DNA of 64,000 nucleotides, taken from contig NZ_CP039865.1 in assembly GCF_005160265.1 (NCBI RefSeq), positions 4,178,828 to 4,242,827 of the forward strand, given 5' to 3'. Below, one piece after another: positions 8,312 through 16,764 of the stretch (position 1 is the stretch's first letter; each line of letters starts with the position of its first letter). The notes under the pieces are model-generated. The model had not been told where the DNA came from and did no database searches. It saw only the letters and a list, made by a program, of their open reading frames with translations. This DNA is from Phreatobacter aquaticus (GTDB taxonomy: Bacteria > Pseudomonadota > Alphaproteobacteria > Rhizobiales > Phreatobacteraceae). Both the position numbers and the translations under genes were made by a program.

Positions 8312-9207
8312 GCAGCCTCGGTCAAGGGGATGAAACGGTAGCCGCCCGGACGCAGGCCGATCCGGCCGGCATGGGGTGCCCCGAAATGCGAGGGAAACAG
8401 CACCGCGTCCCGCTCGGCCGCGACCTTCAAGAGCACGTCGCGCGTCGCGATGGCCCCGTCGGGGTCCTCGCAGAAGCAGGTGCTCCATTCCGGGCGGTAG
8501 ACCTGAATCGGCTGGTGCAGGCAGTCGGCGGTGAAGATGCCGGTCTGCCCCTTGGATTCGAGCCAGACCTGCATCTGGCCGATCGTGTGGCCGGGAGCCG
8601 CCCTGAACGACACACCCGGCAGGATCTCGTCGCCATCATCGACAAGGTCGACGAGCCCCGCGTCGCGAATGGGCCTCACCGAATCCGCAACAGTCTCGAA
8701 GGCTTCCGGCTGGGCTTTCAGGCCATCGGGAAGATCCAGCCAATGGGCGGTCTCCACCCGGCCCCAGACATAGCGGGCATTCGGGAAGGTCGGCACCCAG
8801 TTTCCCTTGGCGTCGAGGGTGGTGTTCCAGCCGACATGGTCGACATGGAGATGGGTGTTGATCACCATCGTCACCTGCTCGGGCGTGACGCCGGCACGGG
8901 CCAGATTGTCGAGATAGGGCAGATCGAGCTGATGGAAGCGCTTGAAGGCCGGCGCCGAGCGCGTCTTGCCGTTGCCGCAGCCGGTATCGATCAGGATCAC
9001 GTCGTCGCCGCGCCGCACCAGCCAGGACTGCATGCTCGACATCAGGCGACCGGAGGCGCGGTCGAAGAAGCGTGGATCGGTCAACTCGGTGTGATCCGTG
9101 AGCACGGCGGCGTCAAAGCGCGGAAACAGGAACGCGGGATCGAAGCCCGGCGTCAGCATTTCCTCGACACGGGACACGGCGAAATCGCCGATGGCCACCT
9201 TGGTCAC
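8308..9207 (-). CDS. MBL-fold metallo-hydrolase (lactonase-like)
   Basis: A 299-residue cytosolic metallo-beta-lactamase-fold enzyme. Metal ligands are visible in INTHLHVDHVGWN (HxHxDH, about 114-126), AAPGHTIGQM, TADCLHQPI and PSHFGAPHAGRI. The HxHxDH motif and overall length fit the AttM/AiiA-like lactonase group, so opening of a lactone or hydrolysis of another ester is plausible. The start codon is GTG at 9207, supported by GGGAGG 6 bases upstream. It is the first gene of the leftward operon and is preceded by the IclR-type operator at 9286-9302. Substrate specificity cannot be read from the sequence. Confidence 0.88.
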   Translation of the reverse strand: MTKVAIGDFAVSRVEEMLTPGFDPAFLFPRFDAAVLTDHTELTDPRFFDRASGRLMSSMQSWLVRRGDDVILIDTGCGNGKTRSAPAFKRFHQLDLPYLDNLARAGVTPEQVTMVINTHLHVDHVGWNTTLDAKGNWVPTFPNARYVWGRVETAHWLDLPDGLKAQPEAFETVADSVRPIRDAGLVDLVDDGDEILPGVSFRAAPGHTIGQMQVWLESKGQTGIFTADCLHQPIQVYRPEWSTCFCEDPDGAIATRDVLLKVAAERDAVLFPSHFGAPHAGRIGLRPGGYRFIPLTEAA

Positions 9208-9264
9208 GCACTGCCTCCCATATGATCTTTTTTACTTGCTCCAAACAAACATCAAACGCGCCCT

Positions 9265-9305
9265 TTATGTCAACACGCAATCTGCGTGTCACCTATTGAC
9301 ACGAT
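9265..9305. promoter_or_regulatory. IclR-type operator/promoter block, copy 1 (divergent MBL operon / iclR)
   Basis: This 41-bp block is 34/41 identical to 18376-18416. It holds the palindrome GTGTCACCTATTGACAC (9286-9302; half-sites GTGTCA/TGACAC) and, reading leftward, a TTGACA box (9273-9268) as a candidate -35. The palindrome starts 78 bases before the MBL GTG, the same distance as in copy 2. Centred upstream of the leftward -35, it fits an activator site. It overlaps a TTGACA (9296-9301) that may serve the rightward iclR gene, which would give autoregulation. Confidence 0.72.
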
Positions 9306-9349
9306 TGACCATTGTGGCATCTGCTGTCAGGACGAGCGGAGGGCTCAGC

Positions 9350-10165
9350 GTGGCGATCCAGGCAGGCATGAAAGATCAGGACGACAATGACCGGGACGGC
9401 AGCGTGCCGCTGGTCCGCTCGGTGCAGCGCGCCATGGCGATCCTCAAGTGTTTCGAGGGCCACGGTCTGCAGACGCTGGCCGAGATCACCAAGGCGACCG
9501 GGCTCGACAAGGGCACCACCCGCCGCCTGCTCATGACGCTGATGACCGATGGCTTCATCGTGCAGGACCCGATCACCCAGCGCTATGGCCTGGGGCGCGC
9601 GATCCGGACGCTGGCCGCCGGCGTCGTGGTGGAATTCGATCTGCGCAGCATCGTCGTGCCGGAGCTCTCCGAGCTTGCGGCCGAACTCCAGATCACCGCC
9701 TTCCTGTCGGTCTATCGCGACCATCAGGCTGTCTGTCTCGAACGCGTCCACGACATGAACGGCATGGAAGTGCGGTGGTGGTCGGTTGGCGGCACCCTGC
9801 CCTTGAACTGCGGCGGCGCGCCGAAGGTGCTGCTGTCCTGGCAGAGCGAGGCCGAAATCGACCATGCGCTTGCCCATCAGCCGCCGAGCCCGATGACGCC
9901 GAAAAGCCGGCTCGATATCGCCGGCCTCAAGCAATATCTGGCCCTGGTCAAGCAGCGCGGCTGGGACCTCGCCGTCGACGACGTGATGGTCGGGCTGACA
10001 GCCTTGGCGGTGCCGATCCTCGACGCCAAGGGCCAGTTGATCTGCGCCATATCGATCGCCGGCCTGACACCGCAGATGGTGCGCCGGGGAAAGCCCGCCC
10101 ATCTCGACCGTCTCAAGGCGGCGGCCCACCAGATCCAGACCGTGCTCCACGCCGCGCAAAGCTGA
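9350..10165 (+). CDS. IclR-family transcriptional regulator
   Basis: A 271-residue regulator. An N-terminal winged helix (VPLVRSVQRAMAILKCFEGHGLQTLAEITKATGLDKGTTRRLLMTLMTDGFIVQD, about 20-75) is followed by the IclR effector-binding domain, including GLTALAVPILDAKGQLICAISIAGL near the end. A GTG start at 9350 is chosen because GGAGGG lies 6 bases upstream; ATG 9368 is the alternative (265 residues). It is divergent from the MBL-to-Liv operon and converges on the thioesterase gene with only 6 bases between stops. It probably binds the GTGTCA-N5-TGACAC palindrome found upstream of both flanking operons. The effector is unknown. Confidence 0.92.
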   Translation: MAIQAGMKDQDDNDRDGSVPLVRSVQRAMAILKCFEGHGLQTLAEITKATGLDKGTTRRLLMTLMTDGFIVQDPITQRYGLGRAIRTLAAGVVVEFDLRSIVVPELSELAAELQITAFLSVYRDHQAVCLERVHDMNGMEVRWWSVGGTLPLNCGGAPKVLLSWQSEAEIDHALAHQPPSPMTPKSRLDIAGLKQYLALVKQRGWDLAVDDVMVGLTALAVPILDAKGQLICAISIAGLTPQMVRRGKPAHLDRLKAAAHQIQTVLHAAQS

Positions 10166-10171
10166 GAACGA

Positions 10172-11371
10172 TCAGGCTGCAGTCAACCGTTTCAGCGTGT
10201 CCGCCACATCCGTTGGAATCGTGGTGGACTGATGCGTCGCCAGGTCCAGCATGACGCCGACGATCTCGACGGTGCCGAACACCGCTCCGGTATCGGCATC
10301 GAGAATGTAGTGGCAGAAACGCATGGATTTTGCCGAGAACCCGAGCGGCACCGTGCGCAGAACCACGTTCTGGCCGAGCCTGGGGCGGATTGGCAGGCTG
10401 ACAAGGTAGTCGACGGCCGCGACCGTGATCTTCTCCCGGGCAAAGCGTAGCCCGTCGAGCCCGATGGCCCCCAGGAACTGGCGCGCGCCCGTGGAACAGA
10501 GCTGGATGATGCCGCGCATGCTGGCGTTGTCGTCCGGGTCGACATCCCAGGCATCGATCGTAGCACGGCAGCTTTCGATGGCGTTTGAAGACGGCGCCCC
10601 CGGTGGGCGTGGATCGGCCGGCGGGCGGGCCGCGGGCAGCACGGCCCAGGCCTCGGAGAGTGCACCCAAGGCAGCAAGATCGGCAGCACTGGCCACACCA
10701 CATCGCGTCTCGACCACCGCGGCCAGCCGGCCGCTCGCCAGATGAAACAGGCCATGGACGATGTCGGCACTCTCGCTCGATACCTGCCGGACGCCGGAAC
10801 GCACCACGACGGCATCGCCGCAGAACAGTTCCGACTTGAACTGCACGCGGGCCTCGATGACCTTCAGCGCAGCCCACAGCCCGGATCGGCCGGCGAGAGC
10901 CGCAATGGCATCATCGACCAATTCCAGAAACACCTGGACATTGACGTGGCCCGCCTGGTCGCAATGGTCCATGCGCATGGTGCGGGTGGCGGCGATCGGA
11001 GGAAGCGCCGGATCGACAGCCATTTGCGGCGCTGAGGCGCCCTCCCCGGTCACGCTCCACGAGACGTCGGCCGCATAGGCGGCTCCCGCCTGACCGCCGA
11101 CCAGAAGCCTCAGGCGCGCGCCCTCAGCGCTCTCAAGGCTGCACGCCACGACGTCGCCGGTCTTCGGCAGCGCCGCCTGCTGGCGAGCAACCGACACGCC
11201 GGTCACGGAGAAGCGCTGTCCCGCGAGATGAACCGCCAGCGCATCCACCGCGAGGCTCGCAGCGGCTTCCGCCGTCAGCCGATGATCCGCGCCGGCCTGG
11301 GCGCGGCGCACGATGGTCTGGATCAGATGGTGGTCGCTCACGATCCCCTCCCCCTTGTTGGATGTTGTCAT
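10172..11371 (-). CDS. Tandem-hotdog acyl-CoA thioesterase-like protein
   Basis: A protein of 399 residues with at least two hotdog-like modules. The first (about 125-230) has MRMDHCDQAGHVNVQVFLELVDDA, the D-x3-D/GHVN helix of 4HBT-type thioesterases. The second (about 270-395) has LGAIGLDGLRFAREKITVAAVDYLVSLPIRPRLGQNVVLRT and DTGAVFGTVEIVGVMLDLATHQ. The N-terminal 120 residues may be a further degenerate copy. It probably hydrolyses or binds acyl-CoA thioesters, fitting the acyl-CoA ligase in the same operon. The ATG at 11371 forms an ATGA overlap with the permease stop; a GTG at about 11341, preceded by GGGGGAGGGG, is an alternative start. It is the last gene of the operon. Confidence 0.78.
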   Translation of the reverse strand: MTTSNKGEGIVSDHHLIQTIVRRAQAGADHRLTAEAAASLAVDALAVHLAGQRFSVTGVSVARQQAALPKTGDVVACSLESAEGARLRLLVGGQAGAAYAADVSWSVTGEGASAPQMAVDPALPPIAATRTMRMDHCDQAGHVNVQVFLELVDDAIAALAGRSGLWAALKVIEARVQFKSELFCGDAVVVRSGVRQVSSESADIVHGLFHLASGRLAAVVETRCGVASAADLAALGALSEAWAVLPAARPPADPRPPGAPSSNAIESCRATIDAWDVDPDDNASMRGIIQLCSTGARQFLGAIGLDGLRFAREKITVAAVDYLVSLPIRPRLGQNVVLRTVPLGFSAKSMRFCHYILDADTGAVFGTVEIVGVMLDLATHQSTTIPTDVADTLKRLTAA

Positions 11372-12192
11372 CGCCGCCTGAGCGCCGGGTCGAGCGCAAC
11401 CCGCATGGTCTCGCCAAGCGCGTTGAAAGCGAGCGCGGTCAGGAGGATCGCGAGACCCGCCGGATACATCTGGATCGGTGCGATCTCCATGTACTGGTAG
11501 GCGCGGGCCAGCATCGCCCCCCAGCTCGGATCGGGCGCCTGGACGCCGAGCCCGAGAAAGCTCAGCGAGGCCTCCGCCAGCAGCGCACCGGCCAGCAGCA
11601 GCGACACCTGCACGATGACGGGCTGGATGGCATTGGGCAGGATATGCCGCCGGATGATGTGCAGAGGTCCTGCCCCAAAGCACAGGGCGGCATCGACATA
11701 GAGCTCGTGCTTCACCACCAGCGTCTGCGCCCGCACGAGGCGCGCCAGCAGTGGCGAGAACACGATACCAACAGCAATCATGCCATTGGTGAGGCCGACG
11801 CCGAGCGCGCCCGTGATCGCCACGGCCAGCATGATAGCCGGGAACGACAGAACCGTGTCGATCAGCCGCCCCAGTGCGTCGTCCACCCAGCCGCCGATGA
11901 AGCCGGCGATCAGCCCGACCGGGACACCGATCACGCAGGCAATGGCCACCGCCAGCACGCTGCCATAGATCGACGGCCACGCCCCATAAATCAGGCGGCT
12001 CAGCACGTCGCGGCCGAGATCGTCGGTCCCCAGGGGATGGGCGAGCGAGGGCTCTGCCAGCATCTGGGAGAAATCCTGCGCGATCGGCGAATAGGGCGCG
12101 ATCAGCGGCGCCAGGACCGACAGGGCAAGGATGAAGCCGAGATAGCCAAGGCTCAGCACGGTGCGGAGATCGCGGAACAGGCTGCGGGTCAT
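11368..12192 (-). CDS. Dipeptide/oligopeptide-type ABC transporter permease (DppC family)
   Basis: A 274-residue inner-membrane permease with about six hydrophobic segments. HPLGTDDLGRDVLSRLIYGAWPS (about 52-74) is the DppC/OppC signature, and SLSFLGLGVQAPDPSWGAML (about 208-227) is the conserved end motif. It pairs with the DppB-type permease encoded upstream, with which it overlaps by ATGA (12189-12192). The Dpp/Opp family carries peptides, nickel, opines and modified sugars. The acyl-CoA ligase and thioesterase neighbours suggest a carboxylic acid or acyl compound here, which is inference. Confidence 0.92.
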   Translation of the reverse strand: MTRSLFRDLRTVLSLGYLGFILALSVLAPLIAPYSPIAQDFSQMLAEPSLAHPLGTDDLGRDVLSRLIYGAWPSIYGSVLAVAIACVIGVPVGLIAGFIGGWVDDALGRLIDTVLSFPAIMLAVAITGALGVGLTNGMIAVGIVFSPLLARLVRAQTLVVKHELYVDAALCFGAGPLHIIRRHILPNAIQPVIVQVSLLLAGALLAEASLSFLGLGVQAPDPSWGAMLARAYQYMEIAPIQMYPAGLAILLTALAFNALGETMRVALDPALRRR

Positions 12193-13151
12193 GGCTTACG
12201 CCCCAGCCGCGGATCGACGAAGGTGTAGGCGATGTCGATAGCGAGGTTCACCGCGATCACCAGGACGACTAGCATCAGGGTGAGCCCCTGGACTACGGGG
12301 AAGTCCTTGTTCACGGCCGCATTGACCATCAGGCTGCCGATGCCGGGAATGGCGAAGACGGCCTCGATGACAACGGTTGCGCCCAGCGTGCGGTTGATCA
12401 GCAGGCCGGTGACGGTCAGGAGATTGACCGCAACGTTCTTCAGCCCGTGAACCCAGACGATCCGCGTCGGCGACAGGCCCTTCGCCCGCAGCGTCCGCAT
12501 GAACTGGGATGACCGGATGGCGATGAGCGACGAGCGCAGTTGGCGCGTCACTTCGGCGATGCCGCCAGCCGCCAGGGCCAGCGCCGGCAGGATGGCATGG
12601 CGAAGCGCACCCAGTGGATCCTCGCTGAAGGCGCGCGAGCCGGTTGCCGGGAACCATTGCCAGTCGAGCGCGAGCCAGGCGACCAGGATCATGGCGAGCC
12701 AGAAGCTCGGCAGTGCGATGCCGACCGAGGTGAGCGTGGTGATCGCGATATCGGTCCTCGAGCCCTCGCGCGTCGCCGCCGCGATGCCCAGCGGAATGCC
12801 GATGGCGAGCGAGATCAGCACAGCCAGCACGACGATCAGCAGCGTGCTCGGAAAGCGCTGGGCGATCAGCGTGGAGACCTTCTCGCTCGACAGAAGCGAG
12901 TTGGACAGGTCGCCGCGCACCACCTTGCCGACCCATTGCACATATTGCATCGGCAGCGGCTGATCGAGACCGTACATCTGTCGGATCTCGGCGATGCGAG
13001 CGGGGCTCGCGCTCTCGCCGGCCAGCGTGATCGCGGGATCGCCGGGCACAAGTTGCAACAGACTGAACACAACGAGTGTCGACAGGATCAGCACCGGCAC
13101 GAATTGCAGCGTGCGGCGCCCGATCATCCGGAAGCGATCGCGCGCCGTCAT
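12189..13151 (-). CDS. Dipeptide/oligopeptide-type ABC transporter permease (DppB family)
   Basis: A 320-residue permease with an N-terminal transmembrane segment (RTLQFVPVLILSTLVVFSLLQLVPGDPA, the DppB opening) and the family motif MRTLRAKGLSPTRIVWVHGLKNVAVNLLTVTG (about 218-249), followed by VIEAVFAIPGIGSLMV. The ATG at 13151 is chosen over a far longer upstream frame because it overlaps the stop of the upstream ATPase as ATGA (13148-13151). Together with the next gene it would form the translocation channel of the importer served by the binding protein at 16765-18318. Confidence 0.92.
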   Translation of the reverse strand: MTARDRFRMIGRRTLQFVPVLILSTLVVFSLLQLVPGDPAITLAGESASPARIAEIRQMYGLDQPLPMQYVQWVGKVVRGDLSNSLLSSEKVSTLIAQRFPSTLLIVVLAVLISLAIGIPLGIAAATREGSRTDIAITTLTSVGIALPSFWLAMILVAWLALDWQWFPATGSRAFSEDPLGALRHAILPALALAAGGIAEVTRQLRSSLIAIRSSQFMRTLRAKGLSPTRIVWVHGLKNVAVNLLTVTGLLINRTLGATVVIEAVFAIPGIGSLMVNAAVNKDFPVVQGLTLMLVVLVIAVNLAIDIAYTFVDPRLGRKP

Positions 13152-14128
13152 GAGGCCTCCGCGAAATGGCAGGCGACAAACTGGCCGGGCCGGAGTTCGC
13201 GCAAGGCAGGCACCGTCTCGGCGCACGTGGCCTGGGCAATCGGACAGCGCGTCCGGAAGCGGCAGCCGGACGGTGGGGCAAGCGGGCTCGGGATCTCGCC
13301 GACCAGCGGCGCTGCTGCGGGCCGGCGCAGATGGGCCGGCAGCGGCTCCGGCGCGGATTCGGTCAGCGCCCTGGTGTAGGGATGAAGCGGCCGGCCGGTC
13401 ACATCGTCGGACGTGCCGATCTCGACGAAGACGCCGAGATACATGACGGCGATCCGGTCGCTGACATAGGCAGCGATCGACAGATCGTGGGTGATGAACA
13501 CATAGGTCAGGGCGAAATCCTGCTGCATGTCCACCAGCAGGTTGATGATGTCGGCCTGGATCGACACATCCAGCGCCGCCGTCACCTCGTCGCAGACCAG
13601 CAGGTCCGGCCTGAGCGTCAGCGCACGGGCGATGTTGGCGCGCTGCTTCTGTCCGCCCGACAGTTCGTGCGGGTAGCGCTCGGCCTGCGCTGGGGACAGG
13701 CCAACTTTCTCCATGAGCGCCACCGCGCGGTCGCGGCATTCGGCCCGCGAAAGCCCACCGCGGATCTCCAGCGGCTCGGTGATCGAATCGAGGATCGTGA
13801 AGCGTGGGTCGAGCGCGGCATTCGGGTCCTGGAAGACGATCTGGAACCTGGACCGGAAGGCGCGGAGCTGGCGCGGACGCATCGCCCAGGGATCTTCACC
13901 CGCCAGGGTCAGCCGGCCTGCCGCCGGCTTCTGAAGGCAGACAAGGCTGCGCGCGACCGTCGACTTGCCGGAGCCGGATTCACCGATGATGCCCAGCGTC
14001 TCGCCCCGGCGGATGGTGAAGCTGACACCATCGACCGCGCGCAATACCTGCTGGCTCTCGCCGATGCGAAACTCCACTGCGAGGGCATCGACCGCGACCA
14101 GTTCGGCGCTGGGAGAGGCTGTCATCAC
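13148..14128 (-). CDS. Dipeptide/oligopeptide-type ABC transporter ATP-binding protein (DppF/OppF family)
   Basis: A 326-residue ATPase. Walker A is GESGSGKST (about 48-56), the Q-loop is in [14 protein letters not shown], the signature is [16 protein letters not shown] and Walker B is [16 protein letters not shown]. The C-terminal oligopeptide extension has [24 protein letters not shown], with the cysteine set of the OppF/DppF tail. It acts in the cytoplasm as one half of the nucleotide-binding dimer with the DppD-type protein upstream. The start overlaps the upstream stop by 4 bases (14125-14128). A second ATG directly follows the first. Confidence 0.92.
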   Translation of the reverse strand: MMTASPSAELVAVDALAVEFRIGESQQVLRAVDGVSFTIRRGETLGIIGESGSGKSTVARSLVCLQKPAAGRLTLAGEDPWAMRPRQLRAFRSRFQIVFQDPNAALDPRFTILDSITEPLEIRGGLSRAECRDRAVALMEKVGLSPAQAERYPHELSGGQKQRANIARALTLRPDLLVCDEVTAALDVSIQADIINLLVDMQQDFALTYVFITHDLSIAAYVSDRIAVMYLGVFVEIGTSDDVTGRPLHPYTRALTESAPEPLPAHLRRPAAAPLVGEIPSPLAPPSGCRFRTRCPIAQATCAETVPALRELRPGQFVACHFAEAS

Positions 14129-15111
14129 GCCACCGCCCCGGCCAGCGCAAGCTCAGAAGCCCGGCAGCAGCGCACACGGTGATCGCCAATCGTCTCGAGC
14201 TGTTGCGGGGCCTGGCAGGAGGCGATCGCATGGGCGCAGCGGGGCGCGAAACGGCATCCCCCAGGCATGTCGGCTGCGGCCGGCACCCGTCCCGGAATCG
14301 ACGTCAGGCGGCCATGCGCCTTGCCATGCCGGGGGATCGAGCCGAGCAATGCCGAGGTATAGGGATGCATCGGATGTTCGAGCAGTGCATCGACCGGCGC
14401 ATCCTCGACGATCTCGCCGGCATACATGACGATCACCCGGTCGCAGCATTCGGCCACCACGCCGAGATCGTGGGTGATGAACACCATCGCAGTGCCGGTC
14501 CGGGCGCTGAGATCGCGCAAGAGAGCGAGAATCTGTGCCTGGATCGTCACGTCTAGAGCCGTCGTCGGCTCGTCGGCGATGATGATTTCGGGCTCGGCGG
14601 CGAGCGCGATGGCGATCATCGCGCGCTGGCGCAAGCCGCCCGACAATTCATGCGGATATTGATCGACGCGCTTCTCCGGCAAGGGAATGCCGACCGAGCG
14701 CAGCACCTCGATCGCGCGCGTTCGCGCCTCGGTCTTCGGCACCCCGAAATGGGCAACAATGCACTCGATGATCTGCTCGCCGACGGTGAAGACCGGATCG
14801 AGCGCGCTCATCGGCTCCTGGAAGATCATGCCGATCCGCCGCCCGCGCACATTGCGCATCCGGCTTTCCGGCAGCGCCAGGATGTCGTCATCCCCGAGGA
14901 TCGCGGAGCCTGCGATGCGGCAGAGGCGGTCGGGCAGCAGGCGGGTCAGCGCGAGGCCCGTCACCGTCTTGCCGCAGCCGCTTTCGCCAACCAGGCCAAC
15001 CCGCTCGCCGCGCGCAATGTCGAAGCCGATGTCGCGGGTGATCTGCAGTTCGTTGCGGCCTTCGCCGAAGAACACGCCGAGCCCCCTGACCGACAGAAGC
15101 GGGTCTGCCAT
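14125..15111 (-). CDS. Dipeptide/oligopeptide-type ABC transporter ATP-binding protein (DppD/OppD family)
   Basis: A 328-residue ATPase opening [48 protein letters not shown] (Walker A about 43-51). Further motifs are [39 protein letters not shown] (signature with GGLRQR, typical of OppD/DppD) and [20 protein letters not shown]. The C-terminal [17 protein letters not shown] is the cysteine-containing extension of the subfamily. It is the DppF partner and lies 3 bases after the ligase gene. Confidence 0.92.
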   Translation of the reverse strand: MADPLLSVRGLGVFFGEGRNELQITRDIGFDIARGERVGLVGESGCGKTVTGLALTRLLPDRLCRIAGSAILGDDDILALPESRMRNVRGRRIGMIFQEPMSALDPVFTVGEQIIECIVAHFGVPKTEARTRAIEVLRSVGIPLPEKRVDQYPHELSGGLRQRAMIAIALAAEPEIIIADEPTTALDVTIQAQILALLRDLSARTGTAMVFITHDLGVVAECCDRVIVMYAGEIVEDAPVDALLEHPMHPYTSALLGSIPRHGKAHGRLTSIPGRVPAAADMPGGCRFAPRCAHAIASCQAPQQLETIGDHRVRCCRASELALAGAVA

Positions 15112-15114
15112 GGC

Positions 15115-16737
15115 TCAGGACTCCCGCGTGATCTTGATGCCGGCCGCCTCGCGGTCCCACACGCCGCTTGCCGCCAGCCCCTCCTTGCGCAGGAGATGCT
15201 TCTCCACCTTGAGCGTCGGGGTCTTCGGCAATTCGGAGACGATACGGATGAAGCGCGGCACCATGAAATGGGCCATGCGCGGCCGCAGGAACGCGATCAG
15301 ATCGGCAGGATCGAGCTGATGGCCCGGCCGGAGCGCGATGGTTGCCAGCACCTCATGCTCGCCGACGTCGCTCGGCACGGCGACCACGGCGGCTTCCTGG
15401 ATCGCGGGATGGGCGAGGATATCGGCCTCGACCTCGAAGGAGGAGATGTTCTCGCCGCGCCGGCGGATCGTGTCCTTCAGCCGGTCGACGAAGTAGAAAT
15501 TGCCGTCGCCGTCGCGCCGGAACCCGTCGCCGGTATGGAACCAGCCGTTGCGCCAGGCCTCCGCGGTCGCTTCCGGGTTCTTGTAATAGCCATGGCTAAA
15601 CGCCCAGGGCCGATCCGAGCGCAGAATCAGCTCGCCCACCTCGCCCATGCCGACCTCGCAATCGTAGGCGTCGACGATGCGCGCCTCGAAGCCCGGTCGC
15701 AGCCGCCCGCAGGAGCCGAGCGCCGTCGGATTGGGCGCCGACATGATAGGGCAGCAGATTTCCGTCATATTGAAGGACGTGTGGACGTTCACCCCGAAGC
15801 GCTGACGGATCGGCGTCGTATCGGTGTCGAACGGCAGGAGGATGATCGTCCTCAGGCAATTGTCGCGCTCGGCCGGAGTCACCGGCCGCGACATGAGGAA
15901 GCTCGCCATGGCGCCGAGCAGGATGACGAAGGTCGTCTCGGTCTCGTTGATCTGTTCCCAGAACCGGTCGGTGCGGAACCGCTCGACGATGGAGACGGAA
16001 CCGCCGAGCGACAGCATGAGGACGCAGGGCAGCACGCCGGACACATGGGCGAGCGGCAGATTGACCATGTAGCGGTCGTCGCGGCCGAGAAAATAGACGT
16101 TCTGACCGGCGGTCCAGACATGGAGATAGGAACAGAGCACGCCCTTGGAGGGACCGGTCGTTCCCGACGTATAGAGGATGACCTGCAGGTCGTAGGGCTG
16201 GATCGGACGCTCCAGCGGCGGCGGCTCATCGCCGGCTTCGTCCAGGACCTGTTCGCGAACGATGCGCAGTCCGGAGCACGGACCCGCCTCCCCGACCGAC
16301 ACGACATCGGTCACCTGCGCCCGATCGATATCGGCCAAACGCCCGACCAGATCGCCCTGCGCCACCATCAAACGCGCATCGGAATTGTCGATCACGCGCT
16401 CCAGCAGGCTGCCCTTGTAGGCGAGGTTGATCGGCACCGCGACCGCGCCGAGGTAGTTGATCGCAAACCAGACGCGCAGCGCCATCGGCCCGTGCGGCAG
16501 CCAGATCAGCACCTTGTCGTCCTGGCGAACGCCGAGCGCAGCCAGGCCCGCCGCGGTGCGGCGAACCTCTCTGAGGGTATCGGCATAGGACCAGTTGAGA
16601 CCGCCATCGAACACTGCATAGACGCGGTCGGCATTCTCCCGAGCCTGCGCTTCCAGAAGGTAGCGCAGGACGCAGGTTTCTGAGGGGGGTATCCGCGGAT
16701 CGGCGTGGGGGCTCGTCATTCCGTCGATCGCCATCAC
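15115..16737 (-). CDS. Acyl-CoA ligase, AMP-forming (CaiC/FadD-like)
   Basis: A 540-residue ANL-superfamily enzyme that would activate a carboxylic acid to its acyl-AMP and then acyl-CoA. Motifs in order are the P-loop VILYTSGTTGPSKGV (about 186-200), the A5-type region HTSFNMTEICCPI, WFHTGDGFRRDGDGNFYFVDRLKDTIRRRGENISSFEVE (the hinge aspartate and arginine), and the catalytic lysine in PKTPTLKVEKHLLRK. The GENISSFEVE form is typical of CaiC-like carnitine-CoA ligases. It sits second in a transporter operon, so an imported acid may be CoA-activated straight after uptake. The substrate is unknown. Several start ATGs are possible within the first seven codons. Confidence 0.88.
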   Translation of the reverse strand: MMAIDGMTSPHADPRIPPSETCVLRYLLEAQARENADRVYAVFDGGLNWSYADTLREVRRTAAGLAALGVRQDDKVLIWLPHGPMALRVWFAINYLGAVAVPINLAYKGSLLERVIDNSDARLMVAQGDLVGRLADIDRAQVTDVVSVGEAGPCSGLRIVREQVLDEAGDEPPPLERPIQPYDLQVILYTSGTTGPSKGVLCSYLHVWTAGQNVYFLGRDDRYMVNLPLAHVSGVLPCVLMLSLGGSVSIVERFRTDRFWEQINETETTFVILLGAMASFLMSRPVTPAERDNCLRTIILLPFDTDTTPIRQRFGVNVHTSFNMTEICCPIMSAPNPTALGSCGRLRPGFEARIVDAYDCEVGMGEVGELILRSDRPWAFSHGYYKNPEATAEAWRNGWFHTGDGFRRDGDGNFYFVDRLKDTIRRRGENISSFEVEADILAHPAIQEAAVVAVPSDVGEHEVLATIALRPGHQLDPADLIAFLRPRMAHFMVPRFIRIVSELPKTPTLKVEKHLLRKEGLAASGVWDREAAGIKITRES

Positions 16738-16764
16738 ATCCGCGAGCCCCGCCAGTGCCGGTCG

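Noticed and set aside
14650-16683. Plus-strand open frame of 677 codons opposite the acyl-CoA ligase
   Set aside because: The composition is typical of antisense to coding DNA and no domain is recognisable; the minus-strand ligase has all family motifs.
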